A stretch of DNA of 11,471 nucleotides from positions 1 to 11,471 of the forward strand of contig CAYLWP010000078.1 of the NCBI GenBank assembly GCA_964387365.1, in the 5' to 3' direction. The notes beneath the pieces are model-generated. The model did not search any database. It was not told the origin of the DNA and saw nothing but the letters and a program-made list of their open reading frames with translations. Position numbers and translations under genes: made by a program. Shown here piece after piece: positions 1-6,978 of this stretch (positions within the stretch are counted from its first letter, which is position 1; each line of letters begins with the position of its first letter). This DNA is from COE1 sp964387365 (lineage in GTDB: Bacteria; Bacillota; Clostridia; Lachnospirales; Lachnospiraceae).

Positions 1-55
1 ATATAATCATAAAGTTTTCCGATGTTATGCGGATTTGTATGCATTTTGTCACATA

Positions 56-181
56 AGCCATGCCGACCACTCGCAACTAAAGTTGCTCGTTGTCGTGGCG
101 TTCGCCGTATACAGCTTCATTTGAATATGTCTGCCTGTGAGCAAGCTCCCACAGCCAATTCAAACGAAGCTGTGCATGGCT
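56..181. repeat. Structured intergenic element, four-way-junction fold
   Basis: This stretch downstream of the codY terminator is dense in inverted repeats. A closing stem pairs AGCCATGC (56-63) with GCATGGCT (174-181), all 8 bp. Inside it are three arms. Arm 1 (64-95) pairs CGAC with GTCG, two more pairs after a mismatch, and an inner GCAAC/GTTGC stem with a 4-base loop. Arm 2 (97-106) pairs GGCG with CGCC. Arm 3 pairs 111-126 with 158-173 (16 positions, one G-T wobble) and encloses a smaller hairpin at 135-154. The arms nearly abut each other, as expected for one folded unit. Only one copy lies in the window, so calling it a dispersed repeat (MITE-like or REP-like) or an RNA element is inference. 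The fold works on either strand, so orientation is left open. Confidence 0.5.
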
Positions 182-194
182 CACTTTAACGCAC

Positions 195-226
195 AAAAAA
201 TGCACCCATTCACATGAATGGGTGCA
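195..226 (-). terminator. Rho-independent terminator after codY
   Basis: Read on the minus strand, a perfect 12-bp inverted repeat (TGCACCCATTCA at 215-226 against its complement at 201-212, with 2 central bases) is followed at once by six T residues (200-195). It lies 45 bases past the codY stop codon. A realistic loop would open a few inner pairs, still leaving a GC-containing stem of about 10 bp. The T-run is only on the minus-strand exit side, so it ends leftward transcription from codY and probably from topA-codY readthrough. Confidence 0.9.
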
Positions 227-271
227 CTCCGCATGCATTATAAAACGACGTAGGAATTCATATCCTGTCAA

Positions 272-1057
272 TTATTTATTCAACTGACGCTTTAAAGCTT
301 CTACTTCTTCAAATACAACATCATTTAATACCTTGATATATGTTCCCTTCATACCTGATGAACGAGACTCAATAACTCCGGCACTTTCGAACTTACGAAG
401 AGCATTTACGATAACGCTTCTTGTAATTCCTACTCTGTCCGCAATCTTACTTGCAACGAGGATACCCTCTGTACCGTTTAATTCATCGAAGATATGAGTA
501 ATGGCTTCCATCTCAGAGAAAGATAATGTAGAAATTGCAGACTTAACAACTGCTACCTTTCTGTTCTCCTCAGCACTTTCTTCGCTTACTGCACGAAGCA
601 TTTCAAGCCCAACTACTGTTGTGCCGTACTCGCAAAGGATGATATCATCAATATCATACTGCTCATTGCACTTGTAGATAAACAGTGTACCAAGACGCTC
701 GCCTGCGATTTCAATCGGAGCGATTGTAGCCTGATACTTACGGATATCAGGGCTTTCAAATCCTAATGTTGCAAGGTTTACATTTTCCTTGGTAGAAAGA
801 ATTGCTAAAAGTCTTTCATTTAACATAGGATCGATAAATCCACCTACATTATCCTCTACAAGTTCCTTTAACTCCTCTACCTTTTCGCAGTTACCAACAC
901 CTAAAACCTTACCTTTTTTACTGATAACCAGTACGTTAGATTCCACGATATCACGCATTACCTTGCAGATATCATTGAATACTACCTTGCTGGAATTATT
1001 ATTGTGTAAAAGTTTTCCAATCTTTCTTGTTTTGTCTAACAATTGTACGCTACTCAT
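272..1057 (-). CDS. codY: GTP-sensing transcriptional regulator CodY
   Basis: CodY is a dimeric DNA-binding regulator of low-GC Gram-positives that senses GTP and branched-chain amino acids and mainly represses nutrient-scavenging and stationary-phase genes when nutrients are plentiful. The 261-residue product has the family's usual length and layout: an N-terminal GAF-type ligand domain (about 1-155, opening MSSVQLLDKTRKIGKLL), a linker helix, and a C-terminal winged helix (about 170-250). The recognition segment GITRSVIVNALRKFESAG (210-227) is the near-invariant CodY signature. The ATG is preceded by GGAGG at good spacing. The gene follows topA by about 180 bases, has its own likely promoter and ends at a strong terminator. 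In Bacillus, trmFO, xerC/codV, clpQ and clpY lie between topA and codY; here all are absent. The identification is very secure. Effector-binding residues were not checked against a structure. Confidence 0.97.
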   Translation of the reverse strand: MSSVQLLDKTRKIGKLLHNNNSSKVVFNDICKVMRDIVESNVLVISKKGKVLGVGNCEKVEELKELVEDNVGGFIDPMLNERLLAILSTKENVNLATLGFESPDIRKYQATIAPIEIAGERLGTLFIYKCNEQYDIDDIILCEYGTTVVGLEMLRAVSEESAEENRKVAVVKSAISTLSFSEMEAITHIFDELNGTEGILVASKIADRVGITRSVIVNALRKFESAGVIESRSSGMKGTYIKVLNDVVFEEVEALKRQLNK

Positions 1058-1118
1058 AACAAACCTCCATGTTCTTTTGCAGACATATTAAAATGTTCCG
1101 CAATTGCTTATATTGGGA

Positions 1119-1147
1119 ATTTTAACACACGTTTACTAATTTTTCAA
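1119..1147 (-). promoter_or_regulatory. Sigma-A-type promoter for codY
   Basis: On the minus strand, TTGAAA (1142-1147) and TAAAAT (1119-1124) are separated by exactly 17 bases, giving a good housekeeping promoter with one mismatch in each hexamer. The predicted start is near 1112, leaving a leader of about 55 bases that carries the codY ribosome binding site. No GC-rich terminator follows topA, so codY may also receive topA readthrough. Confidence 0.65.
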
Positions 1148-1236
1148 TAGCCCAAACCGATATTTCAAGATTACTCACACTTTTATCAGAATTGGCCAAT
1201 AATTCATGGTTGTCGTGAAAATTGCGCAAATAAAAA

Positions 1237-3300
1237 CTATTTGTTTTTTATGTTACCACATTCCTCATTGGTACATACCAGCTTGTTGCCCTTAATCAGC
1301 ATCAGGCTGCCACATTTCTCACATTTTTCTTCTGATGGTCGCTGCCATACCATGAAATCACATTCCGGATTACTCTCGCATCCGTAGTATTTTCTTCCCT
1401 TTTTGGACTTGCGAACAACGATATCCTTACTGCACTTTGGACAAGCGACTCCGATTTTTTCAAAATATGTCTTTGTGTTACGACAATCAGGGAATCCCGG
1501 ACAGGCAAGGAACTTTCCATGCGGACCATACTTGATTACCATGCGTCGTCCACACATATCACAGTCTTCGTCCGATTCCTCATCGGCAATCTTAATCTTC
1601 TCCAGCTGTGCTTCAGCGTTATTCACGGCTTCATCCAAATCAGGATAGAAATTAGACACTACTGTTTTCCAATCAATGGCACCCTCACCAACCTTATCAA
1701 GCAAAGCTTCCATATTGGCAGTAAAATTCACATCAACAATCGACGGAAATGCAGTCTTCATCATATTGTTTACTGCTTCACCAAGCTCAGATACATACAG
1801 GTTCTTATCTTCCTTAATGACATATCTTCTTGCCATAATGGTAGTGATGGTTGGTGCATAGGTACTTGGACGTCCGATTCCAAGCTCTTCCAATGCGCGG
1901 ACAAGGGAAGCTTCCGTATAATGCGCCGGTGGCTGTGTGAAATGCTGCTTCTCATCAAACTGCTCCAGCGTAAGCTTCGTATCCTTCGTAATGTCTTTCA
2001 CGATTGTGTTGAACTCTGTCTTATCATCCTCATCATCACGATAAACACTCATAAAACCGTCAAACGCAATCTTTGATGCTGCCACAGTAAATCTGTGACC
2101 GTTTGCACCTATCTTAACAGAGGTAGTTTCATATCTTGCATTCGCCATTCTGCTTGCAGCAAAACGTTTCCATATCAACTGATATAAACGGAATTGATCT
2201 CTGCTTAAGGATTCCTTTAAATCAGCCGGTGTATTACGAATATCCGTAGGGCGGATGGCTTCATGTGCATCCTGAATCTTCTGTCCATTCTTCTTCTCGG
2301 TCGTTTCCTTTGATGCATAGGCTTCACCATATACCTCTTCGATATATTGCTGCGCCATAGCTACTGCTTCATCAGATACTCTCGTCGAATCGGTACGCAG
2401 ATACGTTATGATACCTACTGTGCCCGCACCCTTTATCTCGATACCTTCATACAACTGCTGTGCAAGACGCATGGTTTTTTGTGTTGAAAAATTCAAAACC
2501 TTGCTTGCTTCCTGCTGCAGTGTTGAGGTTGTAAACGGCAACGGGGCTTTCTTTACTCGTTCACCCTTTTTAACATCTGTAACTTTATACTCGGCCTGTT
2601 CTAATTCCTTCAGTATCTTATTCAGCTCTTCCTGCGAGGTAATTTCAGTCTTGCTGTCTTCAGTACCATAATACTTTGCTACCAGCGGCTTCTTTTCTCC
2701 CGGGATGGAAAATACGGCATCCAGAGTCCAATATTCCTCCGGAATAAATGCATTAATCTCATCCTCTCTGTCACAGATAATACGCAATGCTACCGACTGC
2801 ACACGACCTGCGCTTAAGCCTCTCTTAATCTTATCCCATAGAAGCGGTGAAATACGATATCCCACCATTCTGTCGAGCACTCTTCTTGCCTGCTGTGCAT
2901 CAACAAGGTTCATGTCTATCTCTCTTGCATTCTTTAAGGATTCCTTCACCGCATTTTTTGTAATCTCATTAAATGTAATACGGTATACCTTCTTGTCCGC
3001 AAGCTTCAAAGCCTCTTCCAAATGCCATGAAATAGCTTCTCCCTCACGGTCAGGGTCGGTTGCAAGATAGATTTTTTCAGCTTTTTTTACTTCCTTGCGA
3101 AGCTTTGCAAGAATATCACCTTTTCCTCTGATGGTGATATACTTCGGCTCATAATCATGCTCTACATCAATGCCCATCTGGCTTTTGGGTAAATCACGCA
3201 CGTGTCCGTTACTGGCTAATACTTCGTAGTTAGCCCCTAAAAATTTCTTAATCGTTTTCACTTTTGCGGGTGATTCCACTATCACTAGATACTTTGCCAT
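1237..3300 (-). CDS. topA: DNA topoisomerase I (type IA)
   Basis: This enzyme relaxes negative supercoils by transient single-strand cleavage through a 5'-phosphotyrosine link. The 687-residue product opens with the TOPRIM domain: Glu9 in VIVESPAK and the acidic triad of TDPDREGEA (Asp82, Asp84, Glu86). The catalytic tyrosine is Tyr300 in GIITYLRTDSTR. Three C-terminal four-cysteine zinc motifs follow: Cys580/583/600/606, Cys620/623/641/647 and Cys660/663/676/681. All expected catalytic residues are present, and the length is normal for a Firmicutes TopA with three zinc modules. The ATG has AAGGGG 8 bases upstream. The gene lies between dprA and codY, as in many Firmicutes, with its own promoter in the dprA-topA gap. 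The stop codon is followed by only AT-rich sequence, not a convincing terminator. Confidence 0.97.
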   Translation of the reverse strand: MAKYLVIVESPAKVKTIKKFLGANYEVLASNGHVRDLPKSQMGIDVEHDYEPKYITIRGKGDILAKLRKEVKKAEKIYLATDPDREGEAISWHLEEALKLADKKVYRITFNEITKNAVKESLKNAREIDMNLVDAQQARRVLDRMVGYRISPLLWDKIKRGLSAGRVQSVALRIICDREDEINAFIPEEYWTLDAVFSIPGEKKPLVAKYYGTEDSKTEITSQEELNKILKELEQAEYKVTDVKKGERVKKAPLPFTTSTLQQEASKVLNFSTQKTMRLAQQLYEGIEIKGAGTVGIITYLRTDSTRVSDEAVAMAQQYIEEVYGEAYASKETTEKKNGQKIQDAHEAIRPTDIRNTPADLKESLSRDQFRLYQLIWKRFAASRMANARYETTSVKIGANGHRFTVAASKIAFDGFMSVYRDDEDDKTEFNTIVKDITKDTKLTLEQFDEKQHFTQPPAHYTEASLVRALEELGIGRPSTYAPTITTIMARRYVIKEDKNLYVSELGEAVNNMMKTAFPSIVDVNFTANMEALLDKVGEGAIDWKTVVSNFYPDLDEAVNNAEAQLEKIKIADEESDEDCDMCGRRMVIKYGPHGKFLACPGFPDCRNTKTYFEKIGVACPKCSKDIVVRKSKKGRKYYGCESNPECDFMVWQRPSEEKCEKCGSLMLIKGNKLVCTNEECGNIKNK

Positions 3301-3382
3301 TAAAGTTACCCCTTATCACATATTCATACTTACGATTCTTTTACAAATTCAGCATTTATAAGATTTTTCGTAATCGTGTTCC

Positions 3383-3411
3383 ACTATACACCACATTTTT
3401 CCTTGTTGCAA
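3383..3411 (-). promoter_or_regulatory. Sigma-A-type promoter for topA
   Basis: On the minus strand, TTGCAA (3406-3411) and TATAGT (3383-3388) have a 17-base spacer. The predicted start is near 3376, giving a leader of about 75 bases before the topA ATG. It lies in the 129-base gap after dprA, where no terminator is visible, so topA may be transcribed both from here and by readthrough from yifB-dprA. Confidence 0.55.
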
Positions 3412-3429
3412 GCAAAATTTCAGAATTTA

Positions 3430-4554
3430 TCATATTTTTGGTTTTGTTAACCTATATTGTCCCCCCGTTCGAGATACAATTTGCTTCATTTCGAGTTCCA
3501 ACAGTCCTCTGCAAATTTCCGGAATGGTATGTGTACTTTGCATTTTTCTTAGCTCAGCAATGATATCATCCTGCGTACGGGGTACGACATCAAGCACCTG
3601 AACCAATTGTTTAGACACATCGGACAATTCATACTGAAAGAGCGGTGTCTGTATCCGGCTCTGCTGCTTGTTCCACCCAAGGTCTTCTATCAGCTCCTCC
3701 GGCGTAACGGCAATGCCCGCGCCCTGTCGCAGCAGTCTGTTACAGCCCATGCTCAGCCCGTCACTGCATCTGCCCGGAATCGCATAGACCTCTCTTCCCT
3801 GTTCCAGTGCCATATCTACGGTAATCAGCGTTCCGCTTTTTTCTCTTGCTTCTACCACAAGTACAACATCCGAGAGCCCGCTGATAATTCTGTTTCTTTG
3901 CGGAAAAAAGATTGGTCTTGGCTCTGTACCCGGTATGTATTCCGAAATTACGCCACCCTTTTCTATCAGCTGATGATACAGCCTTTCATTGCTCGGCGGG
4001 TAAATCACATCCACGCCACAGCCTAAAATACCATAGGATAATCCACCGGCCTTCAGCGCGCTTCTCTGGCTGATTCCGTCAATCCCCATAGCCATACCGC
4101 TGATAATGGTAATGCCTGCCCTTGCAAGCCTGTCTGCAAAGTGCTCTGCCATGCAGCTTCCGTAATCACTGTTTCTTCTTGCTCCTATCATAGCCACTGC
4201 AGGTATCTCCGCCTTGGGCAGTTCTCCTAGATAAAAAAGTCCGACCGGTGCATCCGGAATACTCGCAAGCTTTGCCGGAAAATCTGCTGCCCCATAACAG
4301 GTAAAGCCGATTCCCTTTTTCATTACCGACTCATAAAGCGCCTTGGGACTGTACTTCTCCCTGTGCTTTTTCCACAGCACAGCCTCCTCACCGATCAGCG
4401 CCTGCAGCTGCCTGTCCGACAGTAGATAAGCTTCTCTGTAAGAGCCTGCCGCCCGCACGATTTCATGGATTTTCTTTCTCCCTACTCCGATATAAGCGCT
4501 CATCCAGCATGCATATATTTTTTCTTCTGTTTCTTCTATATTATAATACGTCAT
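3430..4554 (-). CDS. dprA: DNA-processing protein DprA (Smf)
   Basis: DprA binds incoming single-stranded DNA during natural transformation and loads RecA; it is also widespread in bacteria not known to be transformable. The Rossmann-like core is clear: GARRNSDYG (about 124-132 from the chosen start), SGMAMGIDGISQRSAL (about 152-167), GCGVDVIYPPSN, PIFFPQRNRIISGLSD and SGTLITVDMALEQGREVYAIPG. An N-terminal SAM/HhH-like region precedes it and a C-terminal winged helix ends it (last 70 or so residues), so the gene is complete. The start is uncertain. The ATG at 4554 gives 374 residues, begins 13 bases after the yifB stop and has a weak AGGA/TGGA upstream. ATGs at 4596 and 4578 would overlap yifB and lack a better Shine-Dalgarno. 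The tight spacing indicates co-transcription and probable translational coupling with yifB. Confidence 0.93.
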   Translation of the reverse strand: MTYYNIEETEEKIYACWMSAYIGVGRKKIHEIVRAAGSYREAYLLSDRQLQALIGEEAVLWKKHREKYSPKALYESVMKKGIGFTCYGAADFPAKLASIPDAPVGLFYLGELPKAEIPAVAMIGARRNSDYGSCMAEHFADRLARAGITIISGMAMGIDGISQRSALKAGGLSYGILGCGVDVIYPPSNERLYHQLIEKGGVISEYIPGTEPRPIFFPQRNRIISGLSDVVLVVEAREKSGTLITVDMALEQGREVYAIPGRCSDGLSMGCNRLLRQGAGIAVTPEELIEDLGWNKQQSRIQTPLFQYELSDVSKQLVQVLDVVPRTQDDIIAELRKMQSTHTIPEICRGLLELEMKQIVSRTGGQYRLTKPKI

Positions 4555-4567
4555 TCTGATTCCATTC

Positions 4568-6118
4568 CTATCTGCCATTCCAATATTTCCCATCATTCAT
4601 ACGATAACAGACGGCCTCGCTCAGGTGTATTTCGGTAATATCCTCTGCTCCGTCAAGATCCGCTATGGTCCTTGCCACCTTTATAATCTTATGATAGGCT
4701 CTTGCAGACAGCTTCATAACCCGGAATACCTGTTCCATCATCTCCTGTTCCCTTGTACCAAGTGCACAGTACTCTCTGATATCTCCTGCGCCAAGCTCTG
4801 CATTGAAACGGTAACGCGTTCCCCGGTATCTGCTTTCCTGCCTGCTGCGTGCCTCCATCACCCTTGCCTTGATGTCCTTTGTACTTTCATTTTTCATATT
4901 GGCAGAAAGCTGTTTGATATCGACTCTGGGCGCTTCAATTGTCACATCAATCCGGTCAAGAATAGGTCCCGAAATCCGATTCAGATATCGTTTTACCTCA
5001 TTTTCGGAACAGGTACACTTATTTCTGTCAGGGAAAAATCCGCACGGACACGGATTCATTGCCGCAACCAGCATAAAATCAGCCGGATAAACAAAGCTTC
5101 CATAGGTTCTTGCGATATGAATTTTCTTATCTTCCAGGGGTTGTCTTAAGATTTCCAGAGCATTTCTTCGAAATTCTGGAAGTTCATCCATGAATAAGAC
5201 GCCTCGATGGGCTAGTGATATGACTCCCGGATGCGGTATTCTTCCGCCACCGGCGAGTGCCTGTTCTGATATCGTATGATGCGGACCCAGAAACGGTCTT
5301 TTTGTCATAAGTGCCTTTTTTTCATCAAGCATTCCCGCAACACTGTATATGGTCGATACTTCCAGACTTTCCTCCACGGTCAGGTCAGGAAGGATTCCCG
5401 GAATACGCTTTGCAATCATTGTTTTTCCGGAGCCGGGCGGACCAATCATCAGTACATGGTGAAAGCCTGCCGCCGCAATCTCAACCGCCCGCTTTACGCT
5501 CTCCTGACCGTTGATATCTGCAAAGTCCTCCTCGGATTCGTTCTCCTCCTCAGTGCCGTCCGGTATATTTCTTTTTGCCGGTGGTATCATAAGCTGTTTT
5601 TCCAACTCACTTTTCCCGAGATATGCTATCGTTTCCTCGAGACTTGTCACTCCGATAATCTCGATTCCGTCAATAATTGCGCCTTCCCTGACATTTGCCT
5701 TGGGAATCACGCACCTCTTCAGGCCGCTTTGCCCGGCCTTTCCTGCAATCGGCAGGATACCCTTGACCGGCTGCACTCTGCCGTCAAGTCCCAGCTCTCC
5801 GACAATCAGTGTATCCTTTATATATTCGTCAGGAATATATCCCAGTGACACCAGTACGCCGATAGCAATGGGAAGATCATAGGAGGCACCCTCTTTTCTC
5901 ATATCCGCCGGTGAAATACTGATCGTAATTCTTTTTGCAGGTATTTCAATTCCGGTATTTTTCAATGCCACCTTGACTCGTTCCCTTGCCTCACGCACCT
6001 CGTTGCTTAACTGCCCGACCATTTCAAATCCGGGCATTCCGTTTGATACATCGACCTCGACAAAAGCAAGCAGACTTTCTATCCCGCTGATTGCTCCTGT
6101 TACTACTTTGCTGTACAT
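4568..6118 (-). CDS. comM: YifB/ComM family Mg-chelatase-like AAA+ ATPase
   Basis: The 516-residue product has the family's three parts: an N-terminal Lon-protease-like (ChlI) domain (about 20-170), an AAA+ ATPase module and a C-terminal Mg-chelatase-type domain (about 400-510). Walker A is GPPGSGKT (226-233) and Walker B is VLFMDE (307-312). A CPC...CTC cluster (Cys357, 359, 368, 370) follows MNPCPCG and may bind metal. In Haemophilus and Vibrio, ComM is a hexameric helicase that extends heteroduplex joints during natural transformation; that role here is by analogy. The sequence gives no reason to think it chelates magnesium into porphyrins, despite the old family name. The ATG has AAGGAG about 11 bases upstream, slightly long. 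It heads a yifB-dprA pair behind a strong promoter, matching a shared role in handling imported or recombining DNA. Confidence 0.93.
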   Translation of the reverse strand: MYSKVVTGAISGIESLLAFVEVDVSNGMPGFEMVGQLSNEVREARERVKVALKNTGIEIPAKRITISISPADMRKEGASYDLPIAIGVLVSLGYIPDEYIKDTLIVGELGLDGRVQPVKGILPIAGKAGQSGLKRCVIPKANVREGAIIDGIEIIGVTSLEETIAYLGKSELEKQLMIPPAKRNIPDGTEEENESEEDFADINGQESVKRAVEIAAAGFHHVLMIGPPGSGKTMIAKRIPGILPDLTVEESLEVSTIYSVAGMLDEKKALMTKRPFLGPHHTISEQALAGGGRIPHPGVISLAHRGVLFMDELPEFRRNALEILRQPLEDKKIHIARTYGSFVYPADFMLVAAMNPCPCGFFPDRNKCTCSENEVKRYLNRISGPILDRIDVTIEAPRVDIKQLSANMKNESTKDIKARVMEARSRQESRYRGTRYRFNAELGAGDIREYCALGTREQEMMEQVFRVMKLSARAYHKIIKVARTIADLDGAEDITEIHLSEAVCYRMNDGKYWNGR

Positions 6119-6151
6119 ATATGCTATTTCTCCTTTGCTTTTTATTCCCTC

Positions 6152-6180
6152 TTTATAGCATATATATCCGCCGTTCTCAA
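6152..6180 (-). promoter_or_regulatory. Extended -10 sigma-A promoter for yifB-dprA
   Basis: On the minus strand, TTGAGA (6175-6180), a 17-base spacer and TATAAA (6152-6157) are preceded by the extended -10 element TGC (6158-6160). The predicted start is near 6145, about 27 bases before the yifB ATG. A pair of direct repeats lies immediately upstream of the -35, and two A-tracts (6232-6237 and 6240-6246 on the plus strand as T-runs) lie further up, a typical activator/UP-element position. Confidence 0.7.
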
Positions 6181-6183
6181 TTC

Positions 6184-6219
6184 AAATGTAATAATTCGGT
6201 CGTGAAATGTAATAATTCG
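6184..6219. repeat. 15-base direct repeat pair, 21-base period, upstream of yifB promoter
   Basis: Two perfect copies of CGAATTATTACATTT (minus-strand reading) lie at 6205-6219 and 6184-6198. Their starts are 21 bases apart, two helical turns, so both present the same DNA face. The nearer copy ends 3 bases from the -35 hexamer of the yifB promoter. Exact 15-base identity at this position suggests tandem operator sites for a regulator of yifB-dprA. I do not recognise the motif. Confidence 0.6.
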
Positions 6220-6269
6220 TTAGTTTCAGTCTTTTTTGCTTTTTTTCAGAGATTAGCTGCAGGAAGCTT

Positions 6270-6908
6270 CTATTTCCGTGAAAAAGCAACCTTCAGCTTC
6301 TCTAATGCCTTCTTCTCAATTCTGGAAACATAGCTTCTTGATATCCCCTGCATTTTTCCGATTTCACGCTGTGTCATTTCCTTTTCCGTGCCCAGGCCAT
6401 AGCGCAAGCGGATAATTTCTTTTTCTCTGTCGCTTAACACCTTATCTATGTATACGGAAAGCTTGCCGATTTTCTCATGATTATCCAGGCTTTCGACGAT
6501 GTCCGCCTGTTCCTGCACGCATACATCAAGCAAATTAATCTCATTTCCCTCTTTATCCGTACCAATCGGCTCATATAAGGATATTTCCCGCGTTGACTTT
6601 TTCTTTGCACGAAACATCATCAGTAGTTCATTATTAATACATTTTGCAGCATAGGTCCCCAGTCTGTTCCCCTTCTCCGGACGAAAGGTTGCAATCGCTT
6701 TGATTAAGCCTATCGTCCCGATGGAAATAAGATCCTCCATGTCTTCCCCGGTTCCGGCATATTTTTTCGCTACATGTGCCACCAGACGAAGATTTCTTTC
6801 TATCAGAATCCGACGTGCCTCCTGCGCCGCCTCCATGTCCTCACCATACATGATACTGAGATATCCGGTTTCTTCCTGAGCTGTTAATGGCTGTTGAAAG
6901 GTTTTCAA
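6270..6908 (-). CDS. sigK: Late mother-cell sporulation sigma factor SigK, no pro-sequence
   Basis: This is a sigma-70 family factor of 212 residues. Region 2 spans about 34-104, including DLISIGTIGLIKAI (59-72), and region 4 spans about 150-205, with the helix-turn-helix QREIGKMQGISRSYVSRIEK (180-199). The stretch EISLYEPIGTDKEGNEINLL (108-127) matches SigK rather than SigE. SigK directs coat and late mother-cell genes. The start is TTG at 6908 with GGGAGG 6 bases upstream. An in-frame TAG at 6939-6941 leaves at most ten codons above it, so the roughly 20-residue membrane pro-sequence of Bacillus pro-SigK cannot be encoded. The first residues, MKTFQQPL, align by eye with the start of mature Bacillus SigK. 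The reading frame is whole, so no skin-type insertion is present in this copy. The segment LGTYAAKCINNELLMMFR departs somewhat from the usual ATYA.RCIENEILM. Confidence 0.88.
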   Translation of the reverse strand: MKTFQQPLTAQEETGYLSIMYGEDMEAAQEARRILIERNLRLVAHVAKKYAGTGEDMEDLISIGTIGLIKAIATFRPEKGNRLGTYAAKCINNELLMMFRAKKKSTREISLYEPIGTDKEGNEINLLDVCVQEQADIVESLDNHEKIGKLSVYIDKVLSDREKEIIRLRYGLGTEKEMTQREIGKMQGISRSYVSRIEKKALEKLKVAFSRK

Positions 6909-6934
6909 GGAATTCCTCCCGGACCTGTTTCTAT

Positions 6935-6962
6935 TATTCTATGAAAAGAACTCCCTTTCTGT
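6935..6962 (-). promoter_or_regulatory. SigK-type promoter upstream of sigK
   Basis: On the minus strand, GCAC ends in AC at 6961-6962 and is followed by 17 bases and then CATAGAATA (6935-6943). This fits the Bacillus SigK pattern AC-N17-CATANNNTA exactly. The predicted start near 6928 leaves a 20-base leader just containing the sigK ribosome binding site (6915-6920). The -10 also resembles SigE promoters, but the SigE -35 is poor. The arrangement implies positive autoregulation of sigK, by analogy with Bacillus, where sigK is read by SigE and then SigK. Confidence 0.6.
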
Positions 6963-6978
6963 GCCTTTCCACTTTTTA

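Noticed and set aside
1..55. Start of a further gene or a promoter at the left edge
   Set aside because: No reading frame with a start and ribosome binding site, and no convincing -35/-10 pair on either strand in this short stretch.
77..271. A 64-codon minus-strand reading frame after codY
   Set aside because: It starts with TTG right at the codY stop with no ribosome binding site, and runs straight through the intrinsic terminator and the structured element, whose pairing explains the conserved-looking sequence better than coding does.
1225..1241. CAAATA/TATTTG hairpin at the topA stop codon as a terminator
   Set aside because: It has only six AT-rich pairs and no following T-run, so it is too weak to call.
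1519..2076. A 185-codon plus-strand frame
   Set aside because: It lies antisense inside topA, has no recognisable motif and no promoter or ribosome binding site of note.
4555..4596. Longer DprA start overlapping the end of yifB
   Set aside because: The ATGs at 4596, 4593 and 4578 have no better Shine-Dalgarno than the one at 4554 and add residues without family support. It cannot be ruled out.
5276..5848. A 190-codon plus-strand frame
   Set aside because: It is antisense within yifB across the Walker A region and has Cys/His/Arg-rich shadow composition.
6184..6219. Resemblance of ACGAAT in one repeat copy to the streptococcal ComX (cin-box) -10
   Set aside because: Only about six bases match, the repeats lie upstream of a good sigma-A -35 and not at a -10 position, and no ComX is expected in this group.
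6222..6269. Terminator after sigK
   Set aside because: The homopolymer runs here are A-tracts on the transcribed sense strand, not T-runs, and only short 4-bp pairings are available.
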